The notes under the pieces: generated by a model
Told to the model about the DNA's origin: nothing
The model's database searches: none
The model's input: only the letters and a program-made list of their open reading frames with translations
Part shown: one piece after another, positions 54,110-64,000 of the stretch
Numbering within the stretch: position 1 is the first letter of the stretch
Layout of the letters: every line of letters starts with the position of its first letter
Origin: Alkaliphilus serpentinus
GTDB taxonomy: Bacteria; Bacillota; Clostridia; Peptostreptococcales; Natronincolaceae
Direction: 5' to 3'
Assembly (NCBI RefSeq): GCF_009017255.1
Contig: NZ_WBZB01000017.1
Location: 26,902 to 90,901 of the forward strand
DNA length: 64,000 nucleotides
Translations under genes and position numbers: made by a program

Positions 54110-55195
54110 ATGAAGGCAGCTTTAATATTGGAGAATGGAATGATATTTCATGGACGGGCCTTTGGGGCCATCGGTGAGACAACAGGAGAAGTAGTTTTCA
54201 ATACAGGAATGACAGGATATCAAGAGGTTCTTACAGATCCCTCCTACTATGGTCAGATTGTTACCATGACCTATCCCTTAATAGGGAATTATGGGATTAA
54301 TTTAGAGGATGGAGAGTCTAAAAGCCCTAAGGTTAAGGGCTTCATAGTAAGGGAGAAGTCTGACAAACCAAGTCACTGGCGATGTGAGATGGATATTGAT
54401 GGGTACCTAAAGCAGCAGGGTATTATGGCCATCGAAGGGATTGATACCAGAGCCTTAACCAAGATTATTAGGAATCAAGGAACATTAAAAGGAATCATCA
54501 CAGTAGATAAACTAACCTCTAAAGAGGTTCAAGAAAAGCTAAAGGCAATTGATAATGTCAATGCAGTAAAGGAAATGACCACCAAAGAGATTTACAGTAT
54601 AGATGGCACTGGAAAGCATGTGGCAATTATAGATTTCGGCATAAAAGCCAATATTCTACGTGCCCTTGAGAAGAGGAATTGTAAAATAACGGTTTTTCCA
54701 GCCTTTACCTCTGCTAAAGAAATTCTTATCCATAAACCAGATGGGATTCTTCTATCCAATGGACCTGGAGATCCTAAGGATTTGCTGGAAATTAAGAAGA
54801 CAATTTCAGACCTTATGGGTAAAATGCCCATCTTTGGAATATGCCTAGGCCACCAGCTTCTGGCTCTAACACTAGGTGGAGATACTGAAAGACTTAAGTA
54901 TGGCCATAGGGGATGTAATCATCCAGTAAAAGATTTAATCAATAAAAGGGTCTATATTACCTCTCAAAATCATGGATATGTTGTTAGGGATGAAGGATTA
55001 AGTAAAGAGGCATATGTCAGTCATGTTAATTTAAATGACAATACAATTGAAGGTTTACAGCATAAGACCTTACCAATATTTAGTGTGCAGTTTCATCCAG
55101 AGGCATCACCGGGGCCAAAGGAAACAGAATATCTATTTGACAAATTTATTAAGCTGATGGAGGTGGAGGAAGGATGCCAAAGGATCATCGTATAA
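54110..55195 (+). CDS. carA: Carbamoyl-phosphate synthase small subunit
   Basis: 361 residues from ATG 54110. GTG 54101 is in frame but belongs to the ribosome site AAGAGGTGA. The glutamine amidotransferase subunit gives ammonia to CarB. Seen: [30 protein letters not shown] and [16 protein letters not shown] (nucleophile Cys), and [12 protein letters not shown] (His/Glu of the triad). It overlaps carB by 22 bases. Confidence 0.97.
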   Translation: MKAALILENGMIFHGRAFGAIGETTGEVVFNTGMTGYQEVLTDPSYYGQIVTMTYPLIGNYGINLEDGESKSPKVKGFIVREKSDKPSHWRCEMDIDGYLKQQGIMAIEGIDTRALTKIIRNQGTLKGIITVDKLTSKEVQEKLKAIDNVNAVKEMTTKEIYSIDGTGKHVAIIDFGIKANILRALEKRNCKITVFPAFTSAKEILIHKPDGILLSNGPGDPKDLLEIKKTISDLMGKMPIFGICLGHQLLALTLGGDTERLKYGHRGCNHPVKDLINKRVYITSQNHGYVVRDEGLSKEAYVSHVNLNDNTIEGLQHKTLPIFSVQFHPEASPGPKETEYLFDKFIKLMEVEEGCQRIIV

Positions 55196-58100
55196 AGAAG
55201 GTATTGGTGATAGGATCAGGACCAATTATAATAGGTCAAGCTGCTGAATTTGACTATGCTGGAGCGCAGGCCTGTAGAGCTTTGAAGGAGGAAGGTATAG
55301 AGGTTGTTTTGATAAATAGTAATCCTGCCACCATTATGACGGATAGAGAAATTGCAGATAAAATATACATTGAGCCCCTTACGGTGGAGTTTGTTGAAAA
55401 AGTCATTCAAAAGGAAAGACCCGATAGCTTATTGGCAGGAATGGGTGGACAGACGGGATTAAATCTGGCAGTTGAGTTATACGATAGGGGTATACTAGAT
55501 AGATATCATGTAAGGATTATAGGTACCTCCATAGAGTCCATTAAGGAGGGAGAGGATAGGCAACTCTTCCAACAGCTTATGGAAAAGCTTGAACACCCAG
55601 TGGTTGAAGGGAAAATTATAAGCAGTCTACAGGAGGGATTAGATTTTGCTAAAGCCATGGGCTTTCCAGTGGTGGTGAGGCCTGCCTTTACCCTTGGAGG
55701 TACTGGTGGAGGAATTGCAGATACAATAGAGGAGCTTTATGAGATCTTGATCCAAGGCCTACAGCTAAGTAGGGTAGGTCAGGTACTATTAGAAAGGTCC
55801 ATTATGGGCTGGAAGGAAATAGAGTATGAGGTAATTCGGGATGGATTTGGCAACTGTATTACTGTGTGTAACATGGAAAATATTGATCCAGTTGGAGTTC
55901 ATACAGGGGACAGTATTGTAGTGGCCCCCTCCCAAACCTTAAATGACAAAGAATATCAGATGCTTAGGAATGCGGCTATAGACATTATTAATGAGATTAA
56001 AATTGAAGGGGGCTGTAATGTTCAATTCGCCCTCCATCCCAAGAGTATGGAATATGTGGTTATAGAAATTAATCCAAGGGTTAGTCGTTCCTCTGCCTTA
56101 GCATCAAAGGCAACGGGTTACCCAATTGCAAAGGTAGCCGCTAAAATCGCCCTAGGATATGATCTAGATGAGATAACCAATACTGTAACGGGTAAAACCT
56201 TAGCATGCTTTGAGCCAACCCTTGATTATGTTGTGGTGAAGCTTCCGAAATGGCCCTTTGAGAAATTTCCCGGTGTCAACAGACGGCTAGGAACCAAGAT
56301 GATGGCAACTGGTGAAACGATGGCCATAGGAAATAGCTTTCAAGCAGCCCTACTGAAGGGAATTCGGTCATTGGAAATTGGACAATATTCCTTGGAAAGA
56401 AAATCCCTAAAGGAGATGGATTTGGAGGAGTTAAGAAGGCGAATTCAAATACCCAGCGATGAGAGGATATTTGAAATTGCTGAAATGCTACGAAGAAGCT
56501 ATAGGGTTGACAAGATTTGTCAGAATACTGGGATAGATAGCTTTTTTATTGATATGCTGAGGGATATAGTACTGGTGGAAGAAGATTTAAGAACTTTGAA
56601 ATTAGAGGAGTTAGACGAGGATACCCTTAGGACCTTAAAAAAGAAGGGTTTTTCTGATAAGGGGATTGCAGATTTTATAAACACCTCACCCCAGGAGATT
56701 TATAATCTTAGAAAAAAGTTGAAGATTGAAGCCTCCTATAAAATGGTGGATACCTGTGGTGGTGAATTTGATGCACAATCCCCCTACTTTTATTCCACCT
56801 ATGATGAGGTGGATGAGGTGGTGGTTTCCGATAGAAAAAAGGTTATGGTAATAGGTTCCGGACCCATAAGAATTGGTCAGGGAATTGAGTTCGACTACTC
56901 TTCTGTCCATTGTGTAATAGCCCTTAAGCAAATGGGTATAGAAACTATAATTGTTAATAACAATCCAGAAACCGTCAGTACAGATTTCGATATATCCGAT
57001 AAGCTATACTTTGAGCCCTTAACAGAGGAGGATGTCCTCAATATAGTTGAAAAGGAAAAACCCTATGGGGTTATTCTACAATTCGGGGGACAAACAGCAA
57101 TCAAGCTGGCCAACTTCTTTAAAGCCATGGACATTCCCATACTAGGTACCCAACCTCAGGAAATTGATACTGCAGAGGATCGAGAAAAGTTTGACGCTAT
57201 AATGGAAGAGCTTAATATACCTAGACCCAAAGGTAGGGCAGTTTGGGGGGGAGAGGACGGCCTTAAGGAGGCAGAGGCAATTGGTTATCCTCTAATCGTC
57301 AGACCTTCCTATGTACTAGGGGGACAAGGGATGGAGATCACCTACAATAAAGAAGAACTTCATCAGTATTTAACCATGGCCTTTAATAGAGATAAAAAAA
57401 ATCCAGTATTAATAGATCGATATCTTTTAGGTAGAGAATTAGAGGTTGATGCCCTATGTGATGGCGAAAACATCCTTATACCTGGTATTATGGAGCACCT
57501 TGAAAGGGCAGGGATTCATTCTGGAGATAGTATCAGTATATATCCTAGTAAAAGCATTAGCCCTGAGATAGAGGCCAAAATTTCAGATTATACCTCTAAG
57601 ATTGCAAAGACTTTGAAGGTAAAAGGAATGATTAATCTTCAATTTATCCACTATAATGATGATTTATATGTTATTGAAGTGAATCCAAGATCCAGTAGGA
57701 CCGTACCCTATATCAGTAAGGTAACAGGAGTACCAGTGGTGAATCTGGCAACAAGGATTATGCTGGGGGAGAAGCTAAAGGATTTAGACTATGGAATAGG
57801 TCTTTATCAAAATATTGAACTGGTAACGGTTAAGGTTCCGGTTTTTTCTACAGAAAAGCTGGCAATGGCTGAAATAAGCCTTGGACCAGAAATGAAGTCT
57901 ACAGGAGAAGTTCTTGGAATAGGCAGAAGCCTTGAGGAGGCAATGTATAAGGGCTTTGTAGCAGCTGGGTTAAAGCTACCTAAAAAGGGTGGGGGCATCT
58001 TGGTAACCCTAAAGGACCATGATAAAGAACAGTTTATTCCAATGGCCAAGGAGCTTACTGGCTTAGGTTATAAAATTCTTGCTACCTCAGGGACAGCAAG

Positions 58101-58398
58101 GTATCTTAAAGAGTTAAATATACCCATTAAAGAGGTAAAGAAGATAGAAGATGGAGTACCAAATATATTAGATATCATAAGAAGTGGTATAGTAGAGGTG
58201 GTTGTCAACACCCCAACTAGGGGTAAGGACTCAAGAAGGGATGGTTTTAGAATACGTCGAGCTGCCATTGATAATGGCATCAAGGTTTTAACATCTTTAG
58301 ATACTGTAGCAGCTATGGTGGATTTGCTAAAAAAGGATATAAAGCCTGATTCAATGGAGGCTATAGAACTGGGAGGGAAATCAATAAATGAAAAGTAA
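55174..58398 (+). CDS. carB: Carbamoyl-phosphate synthase large subunit
   Basis: 1074 residues, full length. Two ATP-grasp halves (about 1-400 and 550-935), each with the family pattern: [20 protein letters not shown] in the first, [20 protein letters not shown] in the second; also [12 protein letters not shown] and [12 protein letters not shown]. The C-terminal MGS-like allosteric domain ([16 protein letters not shown], then [20 protein letters not shown]) should bind UMP/IMP-type effectors. It overlaps carA by 22 bases and pyrK by 11. Confidence 0.97.
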   Translation: MPKDHRIKKVLVIGSGPIIIGQAAEFDYAGAQACRALKEEGIEVVLINSNPATIMTDREIADKIYIEPLTVEFVEKVIQKERPDSLLAGMGGQTGLNLAVELYDRGILDRYHVRIIGTSIESIKEGEDRQLFQQLMEKLEHPVVEGKIISSLQEGLDFAKAMGFPVVVRPAFTLGGTGGGIADTIEELYEILIQGLQLSRVGQVLLERSIMGWKEIEYEVIRDGFGNCITVCNMENIDPVGVHTGDSIVVAPSQTLNDKEYQMLRNAAIDIINEIKIEGGCNVQFALHPKSMEYVVIEINPRVSRSSALASKATGYPIAKVAAKIALGYDLDEITNTVTGKTLACFEPTLDYVVVKLPKWPFEKFPGVNRRLGTKMMATGETMAIGNSFQAALLKGIRSLEIGQYSLERKSLKEMDLEELRRRIQIPSDERIFEIAEMLRRSYRVDKICQNTGIDSFFIDMLRDIVLVEEDLRTLKLEELDEDTLRTLKKKGFSDKGIADFINTSPQEIYNLRKKLKIEASYKMVDTCGGEFDAQSPYFYSTYDEVDEVVVSDRKKVMVIGSGPIRIGQGIEFDYSSVHCVIALKQMGIETIIVNNNPETVSTDFDISDKLYFEPLTEEDVLNIVEKEKPYGVILQFGGQTAIKLANFFKAMDIPILGTQPQEIDTAEDREKFDAIMEELNIPRPKGRAVWGGEDGLKEAEAIGYPLIVRPSYVLGGQGMEITYNKEELHQYLTMAFNRDKKNPVLIDRYLLGRELEVDALCDGENILIPGIMEHLERAGIHSGDSISIYPSKSISPEIEAKISDYTSKIAKTLKVKGMINLQFIHYNDDLYVIEVNPRSSRTVPYISKVTGVPVVNLATRIMLGEKLKDLDYGIGLYQNIELVTVKVPVFSTEKLAMAEISLGPEMKSTGEVLGIGRSLEEAMYKGFVAAGLKLPKKGGGILVTLKDHDKEQFIPMAKELTGLGYKILATSGTARYLKELNIPIKEVKKIEDGVPNILDIIRSGIVEVVVNTPTRGKDSRRDGFRIRRAAIDNGIKVLTSLDTVAAMVDLLKKDIKPDSMEAIELGGKSINEK

Positions 58399-59161
58399 GA
58401 CTACTGGAATAGTTCTAGAAAACCATGAAATTGCAAAGGGTATTTATCAAATGAAACTTGCCGTAGGCGACACAGCTAAGGAGGCAAAGGTAGGACAATT
58501 TATCAATTTATATTTACCAAGGCGAGATTTGCTTCTTCCAAGACCCATTAGTATTTCTCAGATTAGTATAGGTGAAGGAACCTTTAAATTGGTTTATGGA
58601 GTTGTTGGAAAGGGAACAAAGGAACTATCCAAAATGAAGGAAAAAGAAGGGATCCCTTTTATGGGTCCTTTAGGAAATGGATTTAAGGTAGATGAAGGGG
58701 TCAAAAATCATATTCTAATTGGAGGGGGAATTGGAGTTCCACCACTATTACAGCTGGCCTCAGAGCTTAAAGGGAATATCAGTGTTTACCTCGGGTTTAG
58801 GGAGGAACCCTTCTTGGTGGAAGAGTTTAAAAAATATTCAAATCAGGTCTTGATAGCAACAGAGGATGGTAGCTATGGTGCCAAGGGGGACGTAATAAAG
58901 TTGTTAGATGAAAATCCTCCAGAGGGTGAAATGGTATATAGCTGTGGTCCCAAACCAATGCTGAAGGCTGTAGCAGATTGGAGCAGGGCTGTAGATATTA
59001 ATGCTCAACTATCTATGGAGGAAAGAATGGCCTGTGGAATAGGAGCTTGCTTGGTATGTACCTGTAAAATAAAAGATGAAGGTTTAATGAAGTGGCAAAA
59101 TAAAAGGGTATGTAAGGATGGTCCAGTATTCTTAAGGGATGAGGTGGTATGGAATGATTAA
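58388..59161 (+). CDS. pyrK: Dihydroorotate dehydrogenase electron transfer subunit
   Basis: 257 residues. The FAD and [2Fe-2S] subunit that lets class 1B dihydroorotate dehydrogenase use NAD. Seen: [12 protein letters not shown] (FAD-binding RPxS), [16 protein letters not shown] (NAD site), [15 protein letters not shown] and the cluster [14 protein letters not shown] with C in VCKDGPVF. It overlaps carB and pyrD, so the three are co-translated. Confidence 0.96.
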   Translation: MKSKTTGIVLENHEIAKGIYQMKLAVGDTAKEAKVGQFINLYLPRRDLLLPRPISISQISIGEGTFKLVYGVVGKGTKELSKMKEKEGIPFMGPLGNGFKVDEGVKNHILIGGGIGVPPLLQLASELKGNISVYLGFREEPFLVEEFKKYSNQVLIATEDGSYGAKGDVIKLLDENPPEGEMVYSCGPKPMLKAVADWSRAVDINAQLSMEERMACGIGACLVCTCKIKDEGLMKWQNKRVCKDGPVFLRDEVVWND

Positions 59162-60065
59162 ACCAGATTTAAGTGTGAATATAGCTGGAGTTCAATTAAA
59201 GAATCCTGTGATGACTGCTTCAGGAACCTTTGGCTCAGGAAGGGAGTATGGTGAGTACCTTGATTTAAATCAACTGGGGGCTGTTGTAACAAAGGGGGTA
59301 GCCAATATCCCCTGGAAAGGAAATGATGGAGTTAGGGTGGCAGAGGTCTATGGAGGAGTGCTCAATAGTGTGGGTCTACAAAACCCAGGTATAGATGAAT
59401 TTATCAAAAAAGACATCCCCTTTCTAAGACAATATGATACAAAAATCATTGTCAACATTGCTGGAAGAACCCTTGAGGATTACTGTCAGGTGGTGGAGGC
59501 CTTGAGTCATGAGGATATTGATATGTTGGAGCTAAATATATCCTGCCCCAATGTTAAAGAGGGGGGTGTTGCCTTTGGTACAAATCCACAAATGGTTCAT
59601 CAAGTAACATCAGAGGTAAAAAGAAGGGCTAAGCAGCCTCTAATTGTAAAGCTTTCCCCTAATGTCACGGATATTGTTGAAATCGCCAAGGCAGCAGAGG
59701 CCGCAGGAGCTGATGCATTATCTTTAATCAATACCTTATTGGGAATGGCTATTGATATAAGAAAAAGAAAGCCTATATTAGGGAATGTAGTCGGAGGGCT
59801 ATCCGGTCCTGCTATAAAGCCAGTGGCTTTAAGAATGGTTTATCAGGTTGCAAGGTCAGTGAAGGTCCCTATTATAGGGATGGGGGGAATTATGTCAGGA
59901 GAGGATGCTGTGGAGTTTCTATTGGCTGGAGCAACAGGAGTAGCGGTGGGAACCGCCAACTTTGTTAATCCAGCTGCTACAACGTCTGTTATTAAGGGTA
60001 TAGAAGACTATTTAATAGATCAGAAGGAAAGTAGTGTAAATAATCTTATTGGTAAATTAAAATAG
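59154..60065 (+). CDS. pyrD: Dihydroorotate dehydrogenase class 1B catalytic subunit
   Basis: 303 residues from ATG 59154 (GAGGTGG six bases upstream, inside pyrK); ATG 59139 has no site. It oxidises dihydroorotate to orotate with FMN. Seen: PVMTASGTFGSGREY, NSVGLQNPGI and ELNISCPNVKEGG, with the active-site Cys of class 1, and IIGMGGIMSGEDAVEFLLAGA (FMN phosphate). Partner PyrK is encoded next door, as expected for class 1B. Confidence 0.96.
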   Translation: MIKPDLSVNIAGVQLKNPVMTASGTFGSGREYGEYLDLNQLGAVVTKGVANIPWKGNDGVRVAEVYGGVLNSVGLQNPGIDEFIKKDIPFLRQYDTKIIVNIAGRTLEDYCQVVEALSHEDIDMLELNISCPNVKEGGVAFGTNPQMVHQVTSEVKRRAKQPLIVKLSPNVTDIVEIAKAAEAAGADALSLINTLLGMAIDIRKRKPILGNVVGGLSGPAIKPVALRMVYQVARSVKVPIIGMGGIMSGEDAVEFLLAGATGVAVGTANFVNPAATTSVIKGIEDYLIDQKESSVNNLIGKLK

Positions 60066-60080
60066 AGAGGAGAATTTCAT

Positions 60081-60662
60081 ATGATAAGCAGGGAAAGGGT
60101 AATTGAAATACTGAAGGAATCTGAAGCGTTGTTGGAGGGACATTTTATATTGACATCGGGAAGACACAGTAATCAATATATGCAGTGCGCTAAGGTTTTA
60201 CAATATCCATGGTTCACAGAGGAATTATCTGCAGCTTTGGCAGAGGATTTTAAGGATAAAGGTGTGGAAATTGTTATTGGGCCAGCCATGGGAGGGATCA
60301 TCATTGCCTATGAATTGGCTAGAAAGCTTAAGGCAAAGAATGTTTTCGCTGAGCGTGAAAATGGAAAAATGACCTTAAGAAGGGGTTTTGTAATACCAAA
60401 GGGTGCAAGGGTGTTGGTGGCTGAGGATGTAATAACAACAGGTGGATCTGTTAGAGAGGTTATAGATATAGTCAAGGAGCAGGGGGGAATAGTAGTTGGT
60501 GTGGCTCTACTGGTGGATCGAAGTAATGGCGCTATAGACTTTGGGGTACCCTTATCAGCTGCCTTAACTACTGAGGTAATATCCTACACCCCGGATGAAT
60601 GTCCTTTATGTAAGGCTGGAGAATTACCGGCAATTAAGCCTGGAAGCAGAAGCTTGAAATAG
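60081..60662 (+). CDS. pyrE: Orotate phosphoribosyltransferase
   Basis: 193 residues. It joins orotate to PRPP to make OMP, used by PyrF. Seen: GHFILTSGRHSNQYMQCAKV near the N-terminus, FAERENGKMTLRRGF (flexible loop) and VLVAEDVITTGGSV, the PRPP-binding motif. Last gene of the car-pyr unit; pyrB (aspartate carbamoyltransferase) and pyrR are not in this window. Confidence 0.96.
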   Translation: MISRERVIEILKESEALLEGHFILTSGRHSNQYMQCAKVLQYPWFTEELSAALAEDFKDKGVEIVIGPAMGGIIIAYELARKLKAKNVFAERENGKMTLRRGFVIPKGARVLVAEDVITTGGSVREVIDIVKEQGGIVVGVALLVDRSNGAIDFGVPLSAALTTEVISYTPDECPLCKAGELPAIKPGSRSLK

Positions 60663-60683
60663 AAAATATGTATAATGTACTTA

Positions 60684-60712
60684 AAAACCACTTCGAGAGA
60701 ATTGGTTTTTTT
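60684..60712 (+). terminator. Terminator of the car-pyr operon
   Basis: AAAACCA (60684-60690) pairs with TGGTTTT (60703-60709), followed by T residues. Confidence 0.75.
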
Positions 60713-60785
60713 CTTTTAATAAGAACCTTCTCCGAAAATGATAAATTATGATATATTATAGATAAAAAAGTCGGGAGATGGAAAT

Positions 60786-60989
60786 ATGAAGCTTAATACT
60801 ATTTTGAAAATTACCGGTATGGTATTAATAGTGATAGCAGTTGGTACGATAATAGGTGTAAGAGAAAGTTACACAGCCACCCTAACTACAACCTATGTAT
60901 TGGAATTACTTAAGGGCTTTGTAATGTTATTAATGGGCATATTTTTATCCTTTGACCTGTATAAGGTGTTTTTTAGAAATAGAAAATAG
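60786..60989 (+). CDS. Small membrane protein, two membrane segments
   Basis: 67 residues. Two hydrophobic helices: about 8-24 (ITGMVLIVIAVGTIIGV) and 38-58 (LELLKGFVMLLMGIFLSFDL), with a basic C-terminus (FFRNRK). GGGAGATGG lies about six bases before ATG 60786. No family recognised. It sits between the pyr terminator and the agr genes on the same strand and may be part of either no operon or the agr transcript. Confidence 0.6.
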   Translation: MKLNTILKITGMVLIVIAVGTIIGVRESYTATLTTTYVLELLKGFVMLLMGIFLSFDLYKVFFRNRK

Positions 60990-61063
60990 TTTATGGTGAA
61001 TTAAAGGGAATCTATTAGGGGATGTCGAAAAATTACAAATATTGTCACGGAGGAGGACATCTG

Positions 61064-61789
61064 ATGAAGATAACCATAGGAATAAGTGATGATTCAAGGA
61101 TACAGGTGGAGTTTATTAAGGACTGTATAGAAAAAATGAATTTGTCTTATGAAATAGACTTCGTACTTTCATTTACAGGGAAAGAGCTTTTAGATTCTTC
61201 TAAGATTTTTGATATTGTTTTTTTAGACATTGAAATGGGTGATGTTAACGGAATTGAAGTAGGAAAAGAGATACATAAAAAAAGTCCAAATGCAATTATA
61301 ATCTTCATTACTGGCTATAAGCAGTATGCCCTTGAGGCCTTTGAGATCAATTCTTTTCAATACTGTATAAAGCCAGTGTCAATAACAAAGGTAGAGGGGT
61401 TGGTGAATAAGGCCATTATAAGACTTAATGAGAAAAAGGCCTATGAAGATAAAATTAATAGCCTGACTATTAAAAACAGAGACGAAATTACAACTATTAG
61501 TTATGATGATATTTATTATATTGAAAAATGCTGGAAGAAAGTTAAAGTACATTGTAAAAATGATACCTACGAAATGTATTGCTCCATAAAGGAATTAATA
61601 AAGAAAATTGATAAAAATATATTCCACTTATGTCACCAAGGATTTATTGTAAACATAAGCAAAGTAAAATGCATTAAAGGTAATGAAATATTTTTTAAAG
61701 AAAAATTTAATAGCACTATTCCTATAAGTAGAAGGTATAAAAAGCAAGTGATTAATGCCTTTGAAGGATACTTATACAATAATAGCTAG
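61064..61789 (+). CDS. agrA: LytTR-family response regulator (AgrA-like)
   Basis: 241 residues from ATG 61064, chosen for GGAGGAGG seven bases upstream; ATG 61022 lacks a site. Receiver domain ~1-125 with the phospho-Asp in DIVFLDIEMGDVNGIEVG and the conserved Lys in QYCIKPVS. LytTR DNA-binding domain ~140-241 (ISYDDIYYIEKCWKKVKVHC; LCHQGFIVNISKVKCI; IPISRRYKKQV). It is followed by the sensor kinase, AgrB and AgrD, so it should respond to the cyclic peptide made by them. Confidence 0.92.
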   Translation: MKITIGISDDSRIQVEFIKDCIEKMNLSYEIDFVLSFTGKELLDSSKIFDIVFLDIEMGDVNGIEVGKEIHKKSPNAIIIFITGYKQYALEAFEINSFQYCIKPVSITKVEGLVNKAIIRLNEKKAYEDKINSLTIKNRDEITTISYDDIYYIEKCWKKVKVHCKNDTYEMYCSIKELIKKIDKNIFHLCHQGFIVNISKVKCIKGNEIFFKEKFNSTIPISRRYKKQVINAFEGYLYNNS

Positions 61790-61812
61790 GTAAATGAAGG
61801 GAGGTTATGGTT

Positions 61813-63135
61813 TTGAATATAGCAATGAACTTTTTAACTAATTTAATCGATTTGCTTCTTTTGTTTGTTTTTTTCGTTTATTTGTTTAAAGAAAAACCTA
61901 TTTTTAAAAAAGGTATGATTCTAATAATAATTCTTGGATTGGCTAATACTTTTGTAAATCAATATCTAGGACTAGGAAGCTTGTTAGGTTTTTTTATCAT
62001 GGTAGTAATTACTGGATGGATATTTATAGTACTATTTAGAAAAAAGCCTATTTTTACATACTTAATACTTTTAGTTGGTCTTATACTAATATTTATTGGA
62101 GAATTGGTAGCTGTTAACTTAATTGTTTTTATTTTTCATATCTCGCCAGAAAAGCTATATCACATTAACATATATAGAATATTAGCTATTATACTTGCTA
62201 AGCTAGGTTGTTTGGTTTTAATGTTAATATTATTAAAAAGCATTAATATAAGAAAGTATCAAAATGGGAAACTAGTATACCCTCTTTCCTTGATTTTAAT
62301 ATTTAATGTAATTATAATATATATGACATTCATCCTTTATAAAAATATGAGGCCCAATGATAATCTAGATTATGTTAGCATTCTAGGTATGGCTTCGGGT
62401 GCAGTAATTTTTACGTGGTTGGTATTTATGATCATGAGGAAGATCATGATTCAAAATCAAAAGGAACTCTACTGGACAATGAGAGAAAAGGAATATCAGA
62501 ACCAAAGAGCTTATTTTGGCAATTTACAAGATCTTATTACATCTCTTAAGGCTCAGAGACATGACTTTAATAATTATCTAAGTACTGTATACGGTATGAT
62601 ACAGTTAGAGAAGTATACAGAGGCAAAAAAATTTATAATGTCTCTGGTTGATAATGTATCTGAGTTAAACGATATTTTACGCGCTAACCATCCTGTAATA
62701 TCCAGCCTGCTAAATTTAAAATATCAGTTGGCAAAAAAAGAAAACATCAATATGGTATCTACTATATCATTGCCTGAGGAAATGGAGTTGGATTATATCG
62801 ACCTATCCATTATAATTGGTAACCTCTTGGATAATTCCATAGAGGCCTGTAAGAAAATCCAGGATGGTGAAAAAGTAATACAAATAGAGATGTTCAACAG
62901 AGATGAATATATTGTACTAAATATTACAAACAGTAAAGATTCTCGAAATTTGTATGTAAAGGAGGATTCCTTAGAGAGATATACCACTAAAGCAGATTAT
63001 GATAATCATGGTTTTGGCCTCTCAAATGTAAAGCAAGTTGTTGAAAAGTATAAAGGTATAATCACTATTGAGGATTTAGACCATACCTTTAGGGTGAGAA
63101 TCACCCTTCCTAACAAAAATGATATGGCAGGGTGA
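61813..63135 (+). CDS. agrC: AgrC-like sensor histidine kinase (GHKL)
   Basis: 440 residues from TTG 61813, eight bases after AAGGGAGG; ATG 61807 is only two bases from that site. About six to seven membrane segments cover residues 1-210 and should form the peptide sensor. The kinase region has the AgrC-type His box SLKAQRHDFNNYLSTVYG (phospho-His ~255), N box IIGNLLDNSIEACKK and G box HGFGLSNVKQVVEKY. It phosphorylates the response regulator encoded upstream. No terminator separates it from agrB. Confidence 0.92.
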   Translation: MNIAMNFLTNLIDLLLLFVFFVYLFKEKPIFKKGMILIIILGLANTFVNQYLGLGSLLGFFIMVVITGWIFIVLFRKKPIFTYLILLVGLILIFIGELVAVNLIVFIFHISPEKLYHINIYRILAIILAKLGCLVLMLILLKSINIRKYQNGKLVYPLSLILIFNVIIIYMTFILYKNMRPNDNLDYVSILGMASGAVIFTWLVFMIMRKIMIQNQKELYWTMREKEYQNQRAYFGNLQDLITSLKAQRHDFNNYLSTVYGMIQLEKYTEAKKFIMSLVDNVSELNDILRANHPVISSLLNLKYQLAKKENINMVSTISLPEEMELDYIDLSIIIGNLLDNSIEACKKIQDGEKVIQIEMFNRDEYIVLNITNSKDSRNLYVKEDSLERYTTKADYDNHGFGLSNVKQVVEKYKGIITIEDLDHTFRVRITLPNKNDMAG

Positions 63136-63247
63136 TTTGTCAATTATTCCATTTCAACAACCGATTTTGACAAAATTATTGAATAAATTACAGTGAAATG
63201 ATATATAAATTATAAGAATATTCAAAATTTGTATTGGGGGAACAGTT
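63136..63247 (+). promoter_or_regulatory. Region before agrB with inverted repeat
   Basis: An 8-bp inverted repeat TTTGTCAA (63136-63143) / TTGACAAA (63167-63174) lies 74 bases before agrB. It contains a TTGACA but no clear -10 at standard spacing. It could be a regulator site controlling agrBD; this is inference. Confidence 0.35.
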
Positions 63248-63835
63248 ATGCTATACAATTTTGCGTATAATTTAGCAGTAAAACTAGAAAAGAATTCTTT
63301 AATAAAATATGATGATATAGATTATTGTCGTTATGGAATAGAAATGTTTGTTATTACAGTCTTTAAAACAACAATATTACTAGCTTTAGCGGCTGCTGCA
63401 GGATTTACAAAAGAATTAATAGTATATATGATTGCTTTTAGCACACTAAGGATACAGGCTGGTGGCATTCATGCTGATTCTATTATTCTATGTTTATCTG
63501 TAACTGCTTTAACAGCTTATACAGCTATTAAACTCAGTTCAATAATACCGATTGAAATCAGTTTATTGTTTGTAATGGTTTGTCTTATGATATCTGGCAT
63601 ATTCATTTATCTCTACTCTCCAAAGGATACGCCTAATAAGCCTCTTGATAATGAAGAACGAGTTGTATACAGGCGAAGAAGTCTAATTACCTACATAATA
63701 GGTTGTGGAATTATATTAGTTTTTAGCTTTTTAAGAAGGGATTTATTGTACTATACTAACATTGCTTCCTTAGGGTTTTTAATTGAGGCTGTAACCCTGA
63801 CTCCAATGGTGTCAGGTATAATAAAAACAAGGTAA
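63248..63835 (+). CDS. agrB: AgrB-like autoinducer peptide processing protease
   Basis: 195 residues, about six membrane segments. The AgrB catalytic His and Cys pattern is present: RIQAGGIHADSIILCLSVT (G-x-H ... C, His ~77 and Cys ~84), usually written RxxaGGxHaxs...C. It cleaves AgrD at its C-terminal side and forms the thiolactone. GGGGG lies about eight bases before ATG 63248. agrD follows 19 bases later. Confidence 0.93.
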   Translation: MLYNFAYNLAVKLEKNSLIKYDDIDYCRYGIEMFVITVFKTTILLALAAAAGFTKELIVYMIAFSTLRIQAGGIHADSIILCLSVTALTAYTAIKLSSIIPIEISLLFVMVCLMISGIFIYLYSPKDTPNKPLDNEERVVYRRRSLITYIIGCGIILVFSFLRRDLLYYTNIASLGFLIEAVTLTPMVSGIIKTR

Positions 63836-63854
63836 TCTACAGGGAGGTGAAAGG

Positions 63855-63971
63855 ATGAAAAGAAATCTATTAAAGATGGTTGCTTCACTGGCTGTAGTTT
63901 TTGCAGGATTAGGAGTAAGTATTAACTGTTTTGGAATGCTATATCAACCTAAAGCACCTCAGAGAAGGTAG
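63855..63971 (+). CDS. agrD: AgrD-like cyclic lactone autoinducer precursor
   Basis: 38 residues, too short for usual gene calls. An amphipathic N-terminal leader (MKRNLLKMVASLAVVFAGLG) is followed by the core with Cys25 (INCFGML) and the conserved tail YQPKAPQRR, the AgrD signature (YxPKxP). The mature signal is probably a thiolactone ring from Cys25 through the residue four places on (CFGML), with a short N-terminal tail. AGGGAGGTGAAAGG precedes ATG 63855. Confidence 0.9.
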   Translation: MKRNLLKMVASLAVVFAGLGVSINCFGMLYQPKAPQRR

Positions 63972-64000
63972 TTAGAAAATTAAACCAAAGAAAAATACCA

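Overview
The window comes from a low-GC, anaerobic Firmicute of the class Clostridia, probably close to the Alkaliphilus/Natronincola group. The basis is AT-rich DNA, strong AGGAGG-type ribosome sites, PyrR-type attenuators, Agr quorum sensing, and a purine-fermentation gene set of the kind known biochemically from Clostridium acidurici and C. cylindrosporum. No rRNA, tRNA, CRISPR array, prophage or intact insertion sequence was found.

Layout. 1-9942: the tail of an FAD oxidoreductase, a small DUF86-like gene, a 1944-residue secreted multidomain protein with a PHP (CehA-like) hydrolase core, and a divergent pair (XRE-TPR regulator, GNAT acetyltransferase). 9943-11917: a MITE-like element flanked by two copies of one terminator hairpin, then glycerol kinase. 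12296-34665: a purine catabolism region. 35156-42765: uracil-DNA glycosylase, a baeRF3-type protein, an ECF sigma/anti-sigma/membrane operon whose sigma gene appears to start at ATT, and two FAD enzymes. 43170-50654 (minus strand): a flavodoxin-like protein, a lactate/malate-dehydrogenase-like protein, and a 1642-residue HD/helical-repeat/NadD-like/PRTase-like fusion. 51111-60662: pyrimidine biosynthesis in two PyrR-attenuated units (pyrC-pyrF and carAB-pyrKDE). 60786-63971: a small membrane protein and a complete agr quorum-sensing set, including a 38-residue AgrD.

The main system lies at 16706-26281, extended to 34665. It encodes a bacterial microcompartment (three BMC-H shell proteins and one BMC-P vertex protein) together with candidate enzymes for most steps of anaerobic xanthine breakdown. 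These are a dihydropyrimidinase-like amidohydrolase (xanthine ring opening), an isochorismatase-like amidase (ureido removal), a UbiX/UbiD pair (decarboxylation of aminoimidazole carboxylate), a diverged adenine-deaminase paralogue (candidate aminoimidazole deaminase), and a stand-alone formiminotransferase (formiminoglycine to glycine and formimino-THF). Downstream lie genes that feed purines into xanthine: an AzgA-type permease, a guanine-deaminase-like enzyme, a four-subunit molybdenum xanthine dehydrogenase and a canonical adenine deaminase. A PucR regulator and a chemoreceptor precede the locus. I recall that surveys of microcompartments name a xanthine-utilisation type, but could not check this here. 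The substrate assignments are inference from matching gene families to known reactions.

Intergenic DNA is rich in small repeats: a composite heptamer-array element (four copies), a palindromic element (one full and one truncated copy), a REP-like hairpin (two copies, one translated at the C-terminus of the xanthine dehydrogenase FAD subunit), and the MITE.
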